Part shown: positions 1 through 8,481 of the stretch, piece by piece
How positions within the stretch are numbered: position 1 is the first letter of the stretch
How the letters are laid out: the number at the start of each line of letters is the position of its first letter
NCBI RefSeq assembly: GCF_014083985.1
Contig: NZ_CP046907.1
Coordinates: 4,068,501 to 4,132,500, forward strand
DNA from: Streptomyces sp. SCUT-3
Lineage (GTDB): Bacteria; Actinomycetota; Actinomycetes; Streptomycetales; Streptomycetaceae
Direction: 5' to 3'
DNA: 64,000 nucleotides
Position numbers and translations under genes: made by a program
Notes under the pieces: generated by a model
What the model was told of the DNA's origin: nothing
What the model saw: the letters and a program-made list of their open reading frames with translations, nothing else
The model's database searches: none

Positions 1-818
1 AACAGCCCCGGCACCGCCCCGCGCAGCGCCGCCACGTAGTCGCGGTACGTCGGCCGGACCTCGTCGCCGTCGAAGTTCACCGGCAGCCCGCCGCCGATGT
101 CCAGGGTCTCCACCCGCTGCTCGCCGGCCTCGGCGTCGATCCGCCCGGCCAGCTCGTGGAGCACCCGCACCCCCCGGGCCATCAGCTCCGGCGGGCACCC
201 CTGGGAGCCCACGTGCGCGTGCAGGCTCCGCAGCCACGGCCGCCGCACGAAGGCGTCCACCACCCTCTGCTCCGCCCCCGGGTCCCCCAGGGCCACACCG
301 AACTTGGACGTCGCGGTGGCCGTGCTCGTCGCCCCGATGCTCCCCCCGCCCACCTGCGGATTGACCCGCAGGCCCACGCGCGGCGCGGACGGCGCCCCGT
401 CCCGGGCGACGATCGCGTCCACCCGCTCCAGCTCCTGGAAGTTGTCGATGTTGACCGCCGTGCCCGCGGCCAGGGCGAACTCCAGCTCCGCCACCGTCTT
501 GGCGGGGGAGTCCAGCACCATGCGCTCGGGCACGAAACCGGCCGCCAGCGCCTGGGCGGTCTCGCCGGGCCCCGCGACCTCGCACCCCATGCCGGCGTCC
601 GCCAGCAGCCGCAGCACGGGCACCAGACCGCACGCCTTGGCCGCGAAGGTGTGCAGCACCTCCCCCGGGCCGTCGAACGCCGCGTGCAGCTCCTCCACGG
701 TCTCCCGCACCCCGTCGACGTCCAGCAGCCCCGCCACCGGCGCGTCCGGGCCCACCAGGCCGGAACGGACGGCCGCCCCGAGGGCCAGCTCCCTGCGACG
801 GGCCACGTCGTGCACCAC
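1..818 (-). CDS. PLP-dependent decarboxylase, diaminopimelate decarboxylase-like (partial)
   Basis: Fold-type III PLP decarboxylase (LysA/ornithine decarboxylase superfamily), truncated by the window edge: about 272 N-terminal residues are present and the C-terminal beta-barrel is missing. Visible signatures are FAAKAC (the Lys that would bind PLP), the HVGSQG segment and a GGGLPVNF motif. The start taken is the first of two consecutive GTG codons, behind a GAGGTGTT-like ribosome site; an in-frame GTG 12 bp upstream is also possible. Family members decarboxylate meso-diaminopimelate to lysine, but Streptomyces often has a second copy of unknown substrate, so the substrate is not assigned. It diverges from the TrkA-N gene. 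Confidence 0.8.
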   Translation of the reverse strand, partial: MVHDVARRRELALGAAVRSGLVGPDAPVAGLLDVDGVRETVEELHAAFDGPGEVLHTFAAKACGLVPVLRLLADAGMGCEVAGPGETAQALAAGFVPERMVLDSPAKTVAELEFALAAGTAVNIDNFQELERVDAIVARDGAPSAPRVGLRVNPQVGGGSIGATSTATATSKFGVALGDPGAEQRVVDAFVRRPWLRSLHAHVGSQGCPPELMARGVRVLHELAGRIDAEAGEQRVETLDIGGGLPVNFDGDEVRPTYRDYVAALRGAVPGL

Positions 819-1256
819 GCAACACCTCACTGCTCACGGGCCGGCCCCGCGGGGAGGGGCCGCACGGGACGGGCGGACGGCCGGGCCGCCGGAACACCGC
901 GCGGCACGGATCCCCCGTTGATTACCCACCCCGCACCCGGTCCATGACCGCGAACGGCGACGACAACGGCAGCGACAGCGGGAACGGCGGCGGCAGCGGG
1001 AACGGCGGCGGCAGCGGGAACGGGGCGGGCCGGCCCGTTCCCCTCCGGACGGCCGGGGGCGGTTCCCGGACGACCGTCCCTGACGGGGTGTCGGCAAACG
1101 CCCTCCGTCGGGCACTCTTGGCCGGTGCCGCCACTGCCCTTCCCCCGGTCCCGCTTCCCCTTCCGCCCGTTCCGTCCCCCGCGGCCCGCCCGTCCGTCCG
1201 TCCGGGGCAGGGCGGCCGCGCCCGCCGCACCGGACCGCGCCCCTCGCGACGGCCAC
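819..1256. other. Intergenic region between divergent genes
   Basis: Divergent promoter region with no convincing gene. Long open frames cross it, but they are low-complexity Arg/Pro/Gly translations typical of very G+C-rich DNA. In-frame GTG codons as far back as 1125 could extend the downstream TrkA-N protein by 44 residues. A tandem repeat lies inside at 980-1023. Confidence 0.5.
980..1023. repeat. 18-bp tandem repeat, about 2.4 copies
   Basis: The unit GGGAACGGCGGCGGCAGC occurs at 980-997 and 998-1015, followed by a partial GGGAACGG. It lies upstream of the TrkA-N gene. No function is evident. Confidence 0.8.
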
Positions 1257-3155
1257 ATGGTGGTGTGCGGCGACGACGCCCTGGCCTACCGCCTCGCCCG
1301 CGAACTGGCCGGCCTCTACGGCGAGGAGGTCACCGTGCTGGTGCCCTCGCTGCGCCGCGGCTACGGCCCGTGGATCGCCGCCCTCGCGGACGACAGCGAC
1401 GGCCTGGTGGAGGTGCTGGAGGTGCCCGGGTACGACGACGCGGCCCTGCTGGACGCGGGCGTCGACCGGGCCACCGCCCTGGCCCTGACCTCGGAGGACG
1501 ACCAGGAGAACATCCACCTGGCGCTGCGTGCCCGCCGGCTCAACCCCGACGTGCGCCTGGTCGTACGGCTGTTCAAGCGCAAGCTCGGCCGCCGCCTGGA
1601 GGACCTGCTGGACCGGGCCGTCTCCGCACGCCTGCCCGGCCTCGACCGGCGTTCGCTCGCGGCCACGACCACCGTGCTGTCCGACGCCGACACCGCCGCC
1701 CCCGCGCTCGTCGCCGCGGCGGTGGCCGGCGTGAGCAAGACCGTGCAGGCCGACGGCATGCTGCTGCGGGCCGTCGAACGCCCCGCCTCCGAGGCGGGGG
1801 TCCAGCCGGCCCTGTGCACCCTGGCCCTGATGTCCGCCCCCGCCGCCGTCACCGAGGGCGGCGACCTGGAGGGGGACGGCGACTCCGACCCCTCCGACGC
1901 GACCGACACCACCGGGGTCACCGCGCACTCCGACCATCCCCGGCTGCTGCCCGCCGACGCCGTGGTGGCCGCGGCCGACCCCGACCGGCGGGTGATCGTG
2001 CTGGAGACGATCACCCGGGACGAGCCGCGCACCACGCCCCCGGTGCGCCTGCCCGGTGCGTTCCCCCTCGGATCGTTCTTCTCCCGCCGCCTGCGGGCCG
2101 CGATCGCCGGCCTGGCCGCCGTCGTCGTCCTCTTCGCCCTCCTGACCTGGAAGATCACCGGCAAGCCCTTCCTGGAGGCGACGCACCTCGCCCTCCTGGA
2201 CGTCTTCGCCATCGGCGACCCCGCCCTCGACGAGGAACCGGAACGGCGGATCCTGCAACTGCTCTCCGCGCTCAGCGGCATGCTGCTGCTGCCCCTGCTG
2301 CTGGCGGTCGTGCTGGAGAGCTACGGCACCTTCCGGGCGGCCTCGGGGCTGCGCCGCCCGCCGCGCGGCACCGCCGACCACGTCGTCCTCGTCGGCCTGG
2401 GCCGCATCGGAACCCGGGTGCTCGACCGGCTGCACGCGCTCGGCATCCCGGTGGTGTGCGTCGAACGGGACCAGAACGCGCGCGGCATCGCCCTGGCCCG
2501 CAGCCTCAAGGTGCCCGTCCTGGTCGCGGACGCCACCGAGGAGGGCGTCCTGGAGGCCGCCAGGATCGGCCGCAGCCGCGCCCTCCTCGCCCTGACCAGC
2601 AACGACAGCATCAACCTGGAGACGGCCCTGTACGCCCGGGAGTGCAACCCCGTCCTGCGGGTGGTGCTCCGGCTGTTCGACGACCGCTTCGCCGCGACCG
2701 TCAACCAGGCCCTGCGCGACTCCTACCCGGACGCCCTCACCCGCAGCCGCAGCGTCTCCGCCCTGACCGCCCCCTCGTTCGCCGGCGCCATGATGGGCAG
2801 GCACGTCCTCGGGGCGGTCGCGGTCGAGCGCGGCGTGCTGCTGATAGCGGCCATGGACGTCGGCGGCTGCCCGGAACTGGAGGGCCGCACCATCGCCGAG
2901 GCGTTCCGGCCGGGAGCCTGGCGGGTACTGGCCCTGGACCTGTCGTCCCCGGACGACCGCCAGCCGGACTTGGCCACCACCCCGCACACCGGCTCACGCC
3001 ACCTGGGCACCGGACTGGAGTGGAACCTGCACCCCGGGCACGTCCTGGGGCCGCAGGACCGGGTCCTCCTGGCCGCCACCCGCCGCGGCCTCGGCCTCCT
3101 GCAGAGCGCCTGCGCCGCCCCCGGCACCCCCGCCCCGGAGCGGTCCGGGCCGTAA
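1257..3155 (+). CDS. Membrane protein with two TrkA-N/RCK-type NAD-binding domains
   Basis: About 632 residues. The N-terminus begins directly in a Rossmann-type TrkA-N fold (MVVCGDD, then a long alternating alpha/beta region). A hydrophobic pair follows in the middle (around AAIAGLAAVVVLFALL and LLSALSGMLLLPLLLAVVL). A second TrkA-N domain carries the nucleotide loop VGLGRIGTRVLD. This RCK - two TM - RCK plan resembles ligand-gated K+ handling proteins, but I see no TxGYG selectivity filter between the TM segments, so transport is not proven. The ATG at 1257 was chosen because the domain starts there; GTG at 1125 would add an Arg/Pro-rich leader. Confidence 0.75.
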   Translation: MVVCGDDALAYRLARELAGLYGEEVTVLVPSLRRGYGPWIAALADDSDGLVEVLEVPGYDDAALLDAGVDRATALALTSEDDQENIHLALRARRLNPDVRLVVRLFKRKLGRRLEDLLDRAVSARLPGLDRRSLAATTTVLSDADTAAPALVAAAVAGVSKTVQADGMLLRAVERPASEAGVQPALCTLALMSAPAAVTEGGDLEGDGDSDPSDATDTTGVTAHSDHPRLLPADAVVAAADPDRRVIVLETITRDEPRTTPPVRLPGAFPLGSFFSRRLRAAIAGLAAVVVLFALLTWKITGKPFLEATHLALLDVFAIGDPALDEEPERRILQLLSALSGMLLLPLLLAVVLESYGTFRAASGLRRPPRGTADHVVLVGLGRIGTRVLDRLHALGIPVVCVERDQNARGIALARSLKVPVLVADATEEGVLEAARIGRSRALLALTSNDSINLETALYARECNPVLRVVLRLFDDRFAATVNQALRDSYPDALTRSRSVSALTAPSFAGAMMGRHVLGAVAVERGVLLIAAMDVGGCPELEGRTIAEAFRPGAWRVLALDLSSPDDRQPDLATTPHTGSRHLGTGLEWNLHPGHVLGPQDRVLLAATRRGLGLLQSACAAPGTPAPERSGP

Positions 3156-3160
3156 GGGGC

Positions 3161-3219
3161 GGCCCTCTCCGCTGCGGGACGGCCCTCTCCGCAGCGGGGC
3201 GACCGGGGAGAGGGCGGCC
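3161..3219. terminator. Bidirectional hairpin between convergent genes
   Basis: Inverted repeat CCGCTGCGG (3169-3177) / CCGCAGCGG (3189-3197), with a wider complementary CCCTCTCC / GGAGAGGG pair, sits between the convergent TrkA-N and GNAT genes. There is no T-tract, as is usual for Streptomyces hairpin terminators. Confidence 0.5.
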
Positions 3220-3228
3220 GGGCGGGCG

Positions 3229-3681
3229 TCAGAGCGCCAGCTTGAAGCCCACGTGCGAGGCGGTGAAGCCCAGCCGCTCGTAGAAGCGGTGCGCGTCCTC
3301 GCGGGTGCGGTCCGAGGTCAGCTGGACCAGGCTCGCACCCAGGGCGCGGGACTCCTCCACGGCCCACCGCACCAGCTCCGCGCCGAGCCCCGCGCCGCGC
3401 TCGTCCGCGTGGACCCGGACGCCCTCGACGACCGTGCGGGTCGCCCCGCGCCGCGACAGCCCCGGGATCACGGTGAGCTGCAGGGTCCCGACCACCCGGC
3501 CGTCGCGGACCGCGACCGTCAGGTGCTGGTTGGGGTCGCCCTCCAGGCGGGCGAAGGCCTCGTGGTAGGGGGTGAGGTCGTCCGGGGACTCCCGCTGCAC
3601 CCCCAGCGGGTCGTCAGCCAGCATCGCCACGATCGCGGGAATGTCCTCCACGGCCGCCGGCCGGATCTGAAGATCAGTCAT
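3229..3681 (-). CDS. GNAT family N-acetyltransferase
   Basis: 150 residues, the usual single-domain GNAT length. The acetyl-CoA loop motif is visible as VHADERGAGLGAELVRWAVE (the R/Q-x-x-G-x-G/A motif A), followed by LTSDRTREDAHRFYERLGF, the motif B region typical of small-molecule acetyltransferases. It begins at ATG 3681 and converges on the TrkA-N gene. The acceptor substrate is not predictable from sequence. Confidence 0.9.
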   Translation of the reverse strand: MTDLQIRPAAVEDIPAIVAMLADDPLGVQRESPDDLTPYHEAFARLEGDPNQHLTVAVRDGRVVGTLQLTVIPGLSRRGATRTVVEGVRVHADERGAGLGAELVRWAVEESRALGASLVQLTSDRTREDAHRFYERLGFTASHVGFKLAL

Positions 3682-3926
3682 GCCGACACCCTATGCGCCC
3701 GCTCATCCGCCGCACCGCCCCTCGGCGGCCCCACCCTTTTCGCGGCCCGCCCTTTCGCGGCGGCGCCGCGAGCCACGGCCGAGCCCCCGCCGCCCCCCGT
3801 CACCTCCCTCGCCACCCGGCGGAGCCGCTCTCCACCTCCGGCAAACACTTCCAAGAGGGACAATCTACGCATGAGCCCCTGCTCGGGAGACCGCCTCCCG
3901 GGCGCCCGTCACCCGGAGGTCCAGCC

Positions 3927-4826
3927 GTGCCACGGACCCGCTTCGCCCCCGACCGGGGACTGGTCACCCGCATGGTGACCACCATGTTCCTCATCGGCCT
4001 CCTCTACGTGGTCTTCGTCGGGGTCCTGATCGCACTGTTCGGCAGGTCGTGGCCGATCGTCGCGGTCGTCGCGGGAGGCCTGTTCGTCGCCCAGTTCTGG
4101 TTCAGCGACAGGATCGCCGCCTTCGGCATGGGCGCCCACGAGGTCACCCCCGAGCAGGCCCCCGAGCTCCACGGAGCCGTGGACCGGCTGTGCGCCCTGG
4201 CCGACATGCCCAAGCCCAGGGTCGCCGTCGCCGACAGCGACGTGCCCAACGCCTTCGCCACCGGCCGGAACCAGCGCAACGCCCTCGTCTGCGCCACCAC
4301 CGGGCTGCTGCGCCGCCTGGAGCCCGACGAGCTCGAGGGCGTCCTCGCCCACGAGCTCTCGCACGTCGCCCACCGGGACGTGGCGGTGATGACCATCGCC
4401 TCGTTCCTCGGCGTGCTCGCCGGAGTGATGACCCGGGTCGCCCTGTGGGGAGGGATCGGCCGCAGCCGCGACAGCACCACCGGCCTCGTGATGGTGCTGG
4501 TCCCGCTGGTCAGCGCGGTGGTGTACGTGATCAGCTTCCTGCTGACCCGGTTGCTCTCCCGCTACCGCGAACTCTCCGCCGACCGCACCGGCGCGCTCCT
4601 GACCGGCCGTCCCTCCGCCCTGGCCTCCGCACTCACCAAGGTCACCGGCCAGATGGCCCGCATCCCCACCCGGGACCTGCGCCGGGCCGAGCCCTACAAC
4701 GCCTTCTGGTTCGCCCCCGCCCTCTCCCCGGGGACGAGCCTGGCCAACCTCCTCTCCTCCCACCCGACCCTGGAGCAGCGGCTGGAGCAGCTCGGCCGCA
4801 TCTCCGCCCAGCTCGGCAGGGGCTGA
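3927..4826 (+). CDS. htpX: HtpX-type membrane zinc metalloprotease
   Basis: 299 residues, M48B family, degrading damaged membrane proteins. Two N-terminal TM helices (TTMFLIGLLYVVFVGVLIALF; WPIVAVVAGGLFVAQFW) precede the catalytic zinc motif HELSH within VLAHELSHVAHRD, with the third ligand expected in the downstream ELSADR. Two more hydrophobic segments flank the active site. GTG 3927 was chosen for its GGAGG site 8 bp upstream and because the product then begins with the family-typical RF..DRGL segment; the longer open frame from 3693 is Pro/Arg-rich. The next gene (PspAB) starts 5 bp after the stop, so the two are likely cotranscribed in an envelope-stress module. Confidence 0.93.
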   Translation: MPRTRFAPDRGLVTRMVTTMFLIGLLYVVFVGVLIALFGRSWPIVAVVAGGLFVAQFWFSDRIAAFGMGAHEVTPEQAPELHGAVDRLCALADMPKPRVAVADSDVPNAFATGRNQRNALVCATTGLLRRLEPDELEGVLAHELSHVAHRDVAVMTIASFLGVLAGVMTRVALWGGIGRSRDSTTGLVMVLVPLVSAVVYVISFLLTRLLSRYRELSADRTGALLTGRPSALASALTKVTGQMARIPTRDLRRAEPYNAFWFAPALSPGTSLANLLSSHPTLEQRLEQLGRISAQLGRG

Positions 4827-4831
4827 CCGCC

Positions 4832-5446
4832 GTGGGACTCCTCGACACCATCCTCGGACGCAGCAAGCCGGTCCGCCCGGACCTGGACCGGCTCTTCGGT
4901 CTCCCCGCCGCCGCGATCACCCTCCGGGCCGGCGCCGGGTTCGCCCCCACCGGCCTCGGATCGGTCTGCTTCGCCGGGGTCGAGGGCGGGGCCTTCTCCC
5001 GGGTCCGGGCCGAGGTGCGCGACCTGCTCGACACCGACACCGGCCCCGACACCGGGCCGGGGGGCGGCACCGGGCCGGGCGGTGCGCCCGTGGAGTTCCA
5101 CGAGGACCAGTACGGCTACACCTGGCTCCTCACCCGCCGGGACCCGGACGACACGGCCTCCCTGGTCAACGACCTGCACGCCGTCAACACCCTCCTGCAG
5201 GACGCGGGCTTCGGCCCGCACCTGCTCTGCTCCCTGATGGGCTTCCGCGACGCGGAGGGGCGCTCCCTCGCGCTGGTCTACCTCTACAAACGCGGCACCT
5301 TCTACCCCTTCGCGCCCCTGCCCGGCGCCGCGGAGAGGCGCGACAACGCCCTGGAGCTCCAGGTCAGGGCCCTGCTCTCGGACGACGTGCGGATCGAGCC
5401 CGACCTCGGCCGCTGGTTCCCCGTCTGGGGCGCCCCCGGCCTGTGA
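4832..5446 (+). CDS. PspA-associated protein PspAB family
   Basis: 204-residue soluble protein beginning MGLLDTILGRSKPV, matching the PspAB family that accompanies HtpX and phage-shock-protein genes in actinobacteria. Conserved-looking blocks include FHEDQYGYTWLL and FGPHLLCSLMGF, and LVYLYKRGTFYPFAP near the C-terminus. A Gly/Thr/Pro-rich linker near residues 70-85 looks lineage-specific. It is 5 bp from htpX. The molecular function is unknown; a role in envelope stress is inferred from context. Confidence 0.8.
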   Translation: MGLLDTILGRSKPVRPDLDRLFGLPAAAITLRAGAGFAPTGLGSVCFAGVEGGAFSRVRAEVRDLLDTDTGPDTGPGGGTGPGGAPVEFHEDQYGYTWLLTRRDPDDTASLVNDLHAVNTLLQDAGFGPHLLCSLMGFRDAEGRSLALVYLYKRGTFYPFAPLPGAAERRDNALELQVRALLSDDVRIEPDLGRWFPVWGAPGL

Positions 5447-5581
5447 CCGCCTCCGGCCCGCGGGTGGCGGGGCCTCCGGACGGGGGGCGGCAGACGGCGC
5501 CCCACGGGCAGGGCGCACCGAACGCGGGCATGATGGACCACACCGGGCAAGCGCCGTCGTTCCGCGGGAGAGGAGCAGGAG

Positions 5582-6775
5582 GTGGCCGGTGAACCCGTCT
5601 GGCCGACCGGGTTGCTGGCGGCTGCGGAGGCCGTACCGCCGGCGGAGTCGGTCGGCGCGGTGAATTCCCGCATCCGGGAGCGGTTCGACGCCGCGTCGGT
5701 GTCCTTCCTCATCACCGACTTCTCCGGCAATTCGCTGGTCCGCCTGGGAAGTTCCGGAGACGTCGGCGAAGCCGCGGACGACATGAACGCACCGGTCGTC
5801 GAACTGGCCGGCACCGTCCACGACCGGGTGATCCGCACCCAGCAGCTGTACGTGGAGGACGGCGGGGAGAGCGGGCGCGGGGGGCCGGTGCGGGTGATCG
5901 CCCCGGTGACCAGCCGAGGGGACTCCATCGGCCTGCTGGAACTCCTCGTGCAGCGGCGCCCGGGCCCCGCAGACCTGAGGGAGATCGACGAGGCCGCGCA
6001 CGTCCTGGCCTACGTCGTCATCACCGACCGGCGCTTCACCGACCTCTACCAGTGGGGGCAGCGCACCACGCCGCTGACCCTGGCCGCCGAGATCCAGCAC
6101 CAACTGCTGCCCCTCGCCCTGGCCTGCCGGGCGGGCCGGTTCGCGGTCGCCGGCGCGCTGGAGCCGGCCGAGAGCATCGGCGGCGACACCTTCGACTACG
6201 CCCTCGACCGCGATGCCCTGCACCTCTCCCTCACCGACGCGATGGGCCACGACGTCGCCTCCGCGCTGGCGGCCACACTGCTGACCGGTGCACTGCGGGG
6301 CGCCAGGCGGGTCGGCGCAGACCTGGGAGAACAGGCCGAGCGGGCCGACCGGGCCCTGCTCGACCACGGCCACCGGGCGATGGCCACCGGGCAGCTGCTG
6401 CGCATCGACCTGAGGGACGGCCGGGCCCGGATCGTCAACGCCGGCCACCCCAGGCCCCTGAGGCTGCGGCGGGGAAGGGCCCAGGAGGTCGCTCTCCACG
6501 CCGACCTGCCCTTCGGCACCCCGTTCCCGCACACCTACGACGTGCAGTTTCTGGACCTGGAGCCGGGCGACCGCCTGGTCATGCTCACCGACGGCATGCT
6601 CGAACACAGCGGCACGGACCTCGACCTCTCCCTCTTGATCGAGAGGACCGGCCACCTGCACCCGCGCGAAGTGGTCCGAGCCCTGACCGGTGAGGTGCTC
6701 CGGGCCCACGGCGGCACCCTGCAGGACGACGCGGCCGTACTCTGCCTGGACTGGTACGACAACGGTCGCCCATGA
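5582..6775 (+). CDS. SpoIIE/RsbU-type PP2C serine phosphatase with N-terminal sensor
   Basis: 397 residues. The N-terminal half (to about 160) looks like a GAF-like sensor region. The C-terminal half is a SpoIIE-type PPM phosphatase with the metal motifs ESIGGDTFDY, LTDAMGHDVAS and MLTDGMLEHSG, and a terminal DDAAVLCLD. Such proteins dephosphorylate anti-sigma-factor antagonists in partner-switching pathways; Streptomyces has dozens and the partner is not visible here. GTG start with a GGAGAGGAG-type ribosome site. It stands alone, so its signal is unknown. Confidence 0.9.
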   Translation: MAGEPVWPTGLLAAAEAVPPAESVGAVNSRIRERFDAASVSFLITDFSGNSLVRLGSSGDVGEAADDMNAPVVELAGTVHDRVIRTQQLYVEDGGESGRGGPVRVIAPVTSRGDSIGLLELLVQRRPGPADLREIDEAAHVLAYVVITDRRFTDLYQWGQRTTPLTLAAEIQHQLLPLALACRAGRFAVAGALEPAESIGGDTFDYALDRDALHLSLTDAMGHDVASALAATLLTGALRGARRVGADLGEQAERADRALLDHGHRAMATGQLLRIDLRDGRARIVNAGHPRPLRLRRGRAQEVALHADLPFGTPFPHTYDVQFLDLEPGDRLVMLTDGMLEHSGTDLDLSLLIERTGHLHPREVVRALTGEVLRAHGGTLQDDAAVLCLDWYDNGRP

Positions 6776-6930
6776 GGTGCTGCGGGCTGTCGCACCCGCC
6801 CCGCCGGGGGCTCTTCCCCCGCACGCCCTGCCTGTTTCCTGCCCGTGCCCCGTGCCCGGCCGCAAAGCGGCCGTTCGGACGGGCCCGCTGCCGGTCGGCG
6901 GCACGACGGGTCCGCGCAGTGTCCCCGGGG

Positions 6931-6978
6931 CTCCGGGCACACGCGGCTCCGGGCACACGCGGCAGCGGGTACGCGCGG
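6931..6978. repeat. 16-bp tandem repeat, three copies
   Basis: CTCCGGGCACACGCGG at 6931-6946 and 6947-6962, with a diverged third copy CAGCGGGTACGCGCGG to 6978. It lies just beyond the stop codons of two convergent genes and may affect 3' ends; no function is shown. Confidence 0.8.
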
Positions 6979-6984
6979 CAGCGG

Positions 6985-7731
6985 TCAGACGACGGTGGCG
7001 CCCAGCAGCACCCCGACGCCGTAGGTGATCACCATGGCCAGGGTGCCGCCGGCCATGTTGCGGAGCACCGCGGGGCGCGGCCTCGCCCCGCCCATCACGG
7101 CGCTGCTCCAGCCGCAGGCGACGAGGGCGACCAGCACCGCGCCGACCGTGATCCACAGGCGGGTCCCCGGCGGCGGCAGCACGATGGCCAGCAGCGGCAG
7201 CAGGGCCCCGACGGTGAACGCGGCGAAACTGGCCAGGGCGGCGTGCCACGGATTGGTCAGCGACTTCGGGTCGATGCCCAGTTCGGTCTCGGCGTGGGCG
7301 GCCAGGGCATCGTGGCGGGTGAGTTCCTCGGCCACCTGCCGGGCGAGCGCGGGGGGCAGGCCCTTCTCCTCGTACAAGTGGGTGAGTTCGGCGAGTTCGG
7401 CCCGGGGCGTCTCGGCGAGCTCGCGGCGCTCGGTGGCCAGGGCGGCGCGCTCGGAGTCGCGCTGAGTGCTGACGGACACGTACTCGCCCACGGCCATCGA
7501 GAGGGAGCCGGCCAGCAGCCCGGCGAGCCCCGCGACGAGCAGCGCGGAGCGCGAGTCGGTGGCGCCCGCCACGCCGACCACCAGGCCCGCGGTGGAGACG
7601 ACGCCGTCGTTGGCGCCCAGCACGGCGGCGCGCAGCCAGTTCAGTCTGGTCCCCAGGCCGCCGGCCGGGTGCGGCTCCCCGTGCTCCGGCACCACGGCCC
7701 CGGGGCGGCCGGTCTCCGGTGAATCGTCCAC
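6985..7731 (-). CDS. VIT-family (vacuolar iron transporter-like) membrane protein
   Basis: 248 residues from the GTG chosen (the frame stays open to 7830). The N-terminal helix LRAAVLGANDGVVSTAGLVVGVAGA is the family hallmark with its conserved ND/GxxS, followed by LLAGSLSMAVGEYVSVSTQRD. A cytoplasmic helical metal-binding region (HLYEEKGLPPALARQVAEEL) and three further TM helices complete the five-helix plan. Relatives move Fe2+/Mn2+ out of the cytoplasm. Converges with the phosphatase gene. Substrate inferred from family only. Confidence 0.88.
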   Translation of the reverse strand: MDDSPETGRPGAVVPEHGEPHPAGGLGTRLNWLRAAVLGANDGVVSTAGLVVGVAGATDSRSALLVAGLAGLLAGSLSMAVGEYVSVSTQRDSERAALATERRELAETPRAELAELTHLYEEKGLPPALARQVAEELTRHDALAAHAETELGIDPKSLTNPWHAALASFAAFTVGALLPLLAIVLPPPGTRLWITVGAVLVALVACGWSSAVMGGARPRPAVLRNMAGGTLAMVITYGVGVLLGATVV

Positions 7732-7850
7732 GGTCTCAACGTACGACGCGCGGGGCCGGACCGAAAACGGTACGACACACCCGGAGGCGCCTCCGCGTCC
7801 GGGGGCATAGGCTCGGGACCAGGAGCCCATCGGGAGCGAGGTGGTCCGGA

Positions 7851-8387
7851 ATGCCCCCGCACTGCGATTCCCTCGACGGCCCCGTCGTCACCGCCGCGCG
7901 CCGGGCGCTGGAGGACACGGACGTCGACCTGGTCCTCCCGTACGTCCACGCGGATGCGGAAGCGGAGGTCCGTGAGGCATTCGGGGCCGCGGCCCGGGTG
8001 CGCACGCTCGGCCCGGACGCCCGGAAGGTGGCGGAGCGCTGGTTCTTCGAGACGGTCGTGCGCCTGCACCGCCAGGGCGAGGGCGCGGGGTTCACGGGAC
8101 TGAAACCGGCCGGGCTCGACGTCGGCCCGGTGATCCCGGTGGCGGAGCGGGCCCTGGAGAGCGGCTCCGCCGGAGAACTGGTGGACGTGCTGTGCGGGGC
8201 CGTCCGCGAGCAGGCCGAGTACCGCCACTCCCGCGCCCTGGCGCTGAAGGAGAAAGCCGGCAAGGACGTGGCCGCGGCCCGCGAGTACGTGGAGGCCGCC
8301 CTCGGCCTGCAGGTGTGGGCCCACCACCTCTACCGGCAGGCTCTGACGGACCCGCACTCCCGTCCGGGCTCCGGCGGGCACGCCTGA
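7851..8387 (+). CDS. DUF6448 family protein
   Basis: 178-residue soluble helical protein, beginning MPPHCDSLDGPVVTAARRALE, the start typical of the DUF6448 family. EQAEYRHSRALALKEKAGKDVAAAREYVEAALGL would form the C-terminal helices. Histidine and acidic residues recur, but no known catalytic motif is seen. The ATG at 7851 follows a GAGCGAGGTGG ribosome site. Divergently transcribed from the VIT gene, about 120 bp apart. Function unknown. Confidence 0.75.
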   Translation: MPPHCDSLDGPVVTAARRALEDTDVDLVLPYVHADAEAEVREAFGAAARVRTLGPDARKVAERWFFETVVRLHRQGEGAGFTGLKPAGLDVGPVIPVAERALESGSAGELVDVLCGAVREQAEYRHSRALALKEKAGKDVAAAREYVEAALGLQVWAHHLYRQALTDPHSRPGSGGHA

Positions 8388-8481
8388 GCACCGCCCCCGC
8401 TCGCCGCCCCCCGGCCGGGTGGGCCGGGCCGTCCGCTCACGGACCCACGAACCGCTCACGGGCCTGCCGGGCGGGGCCCAC

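Noticed and set aside
834..2987. Long open frame on the minus strand, antisense to the TrkA-N gene
   Set aside because: Gln/Gly/Arg-rich translation without domain; shadow of a very G+C-rich gene with third-position bias. The plus-strand product has clear TrkA-N and TM features.
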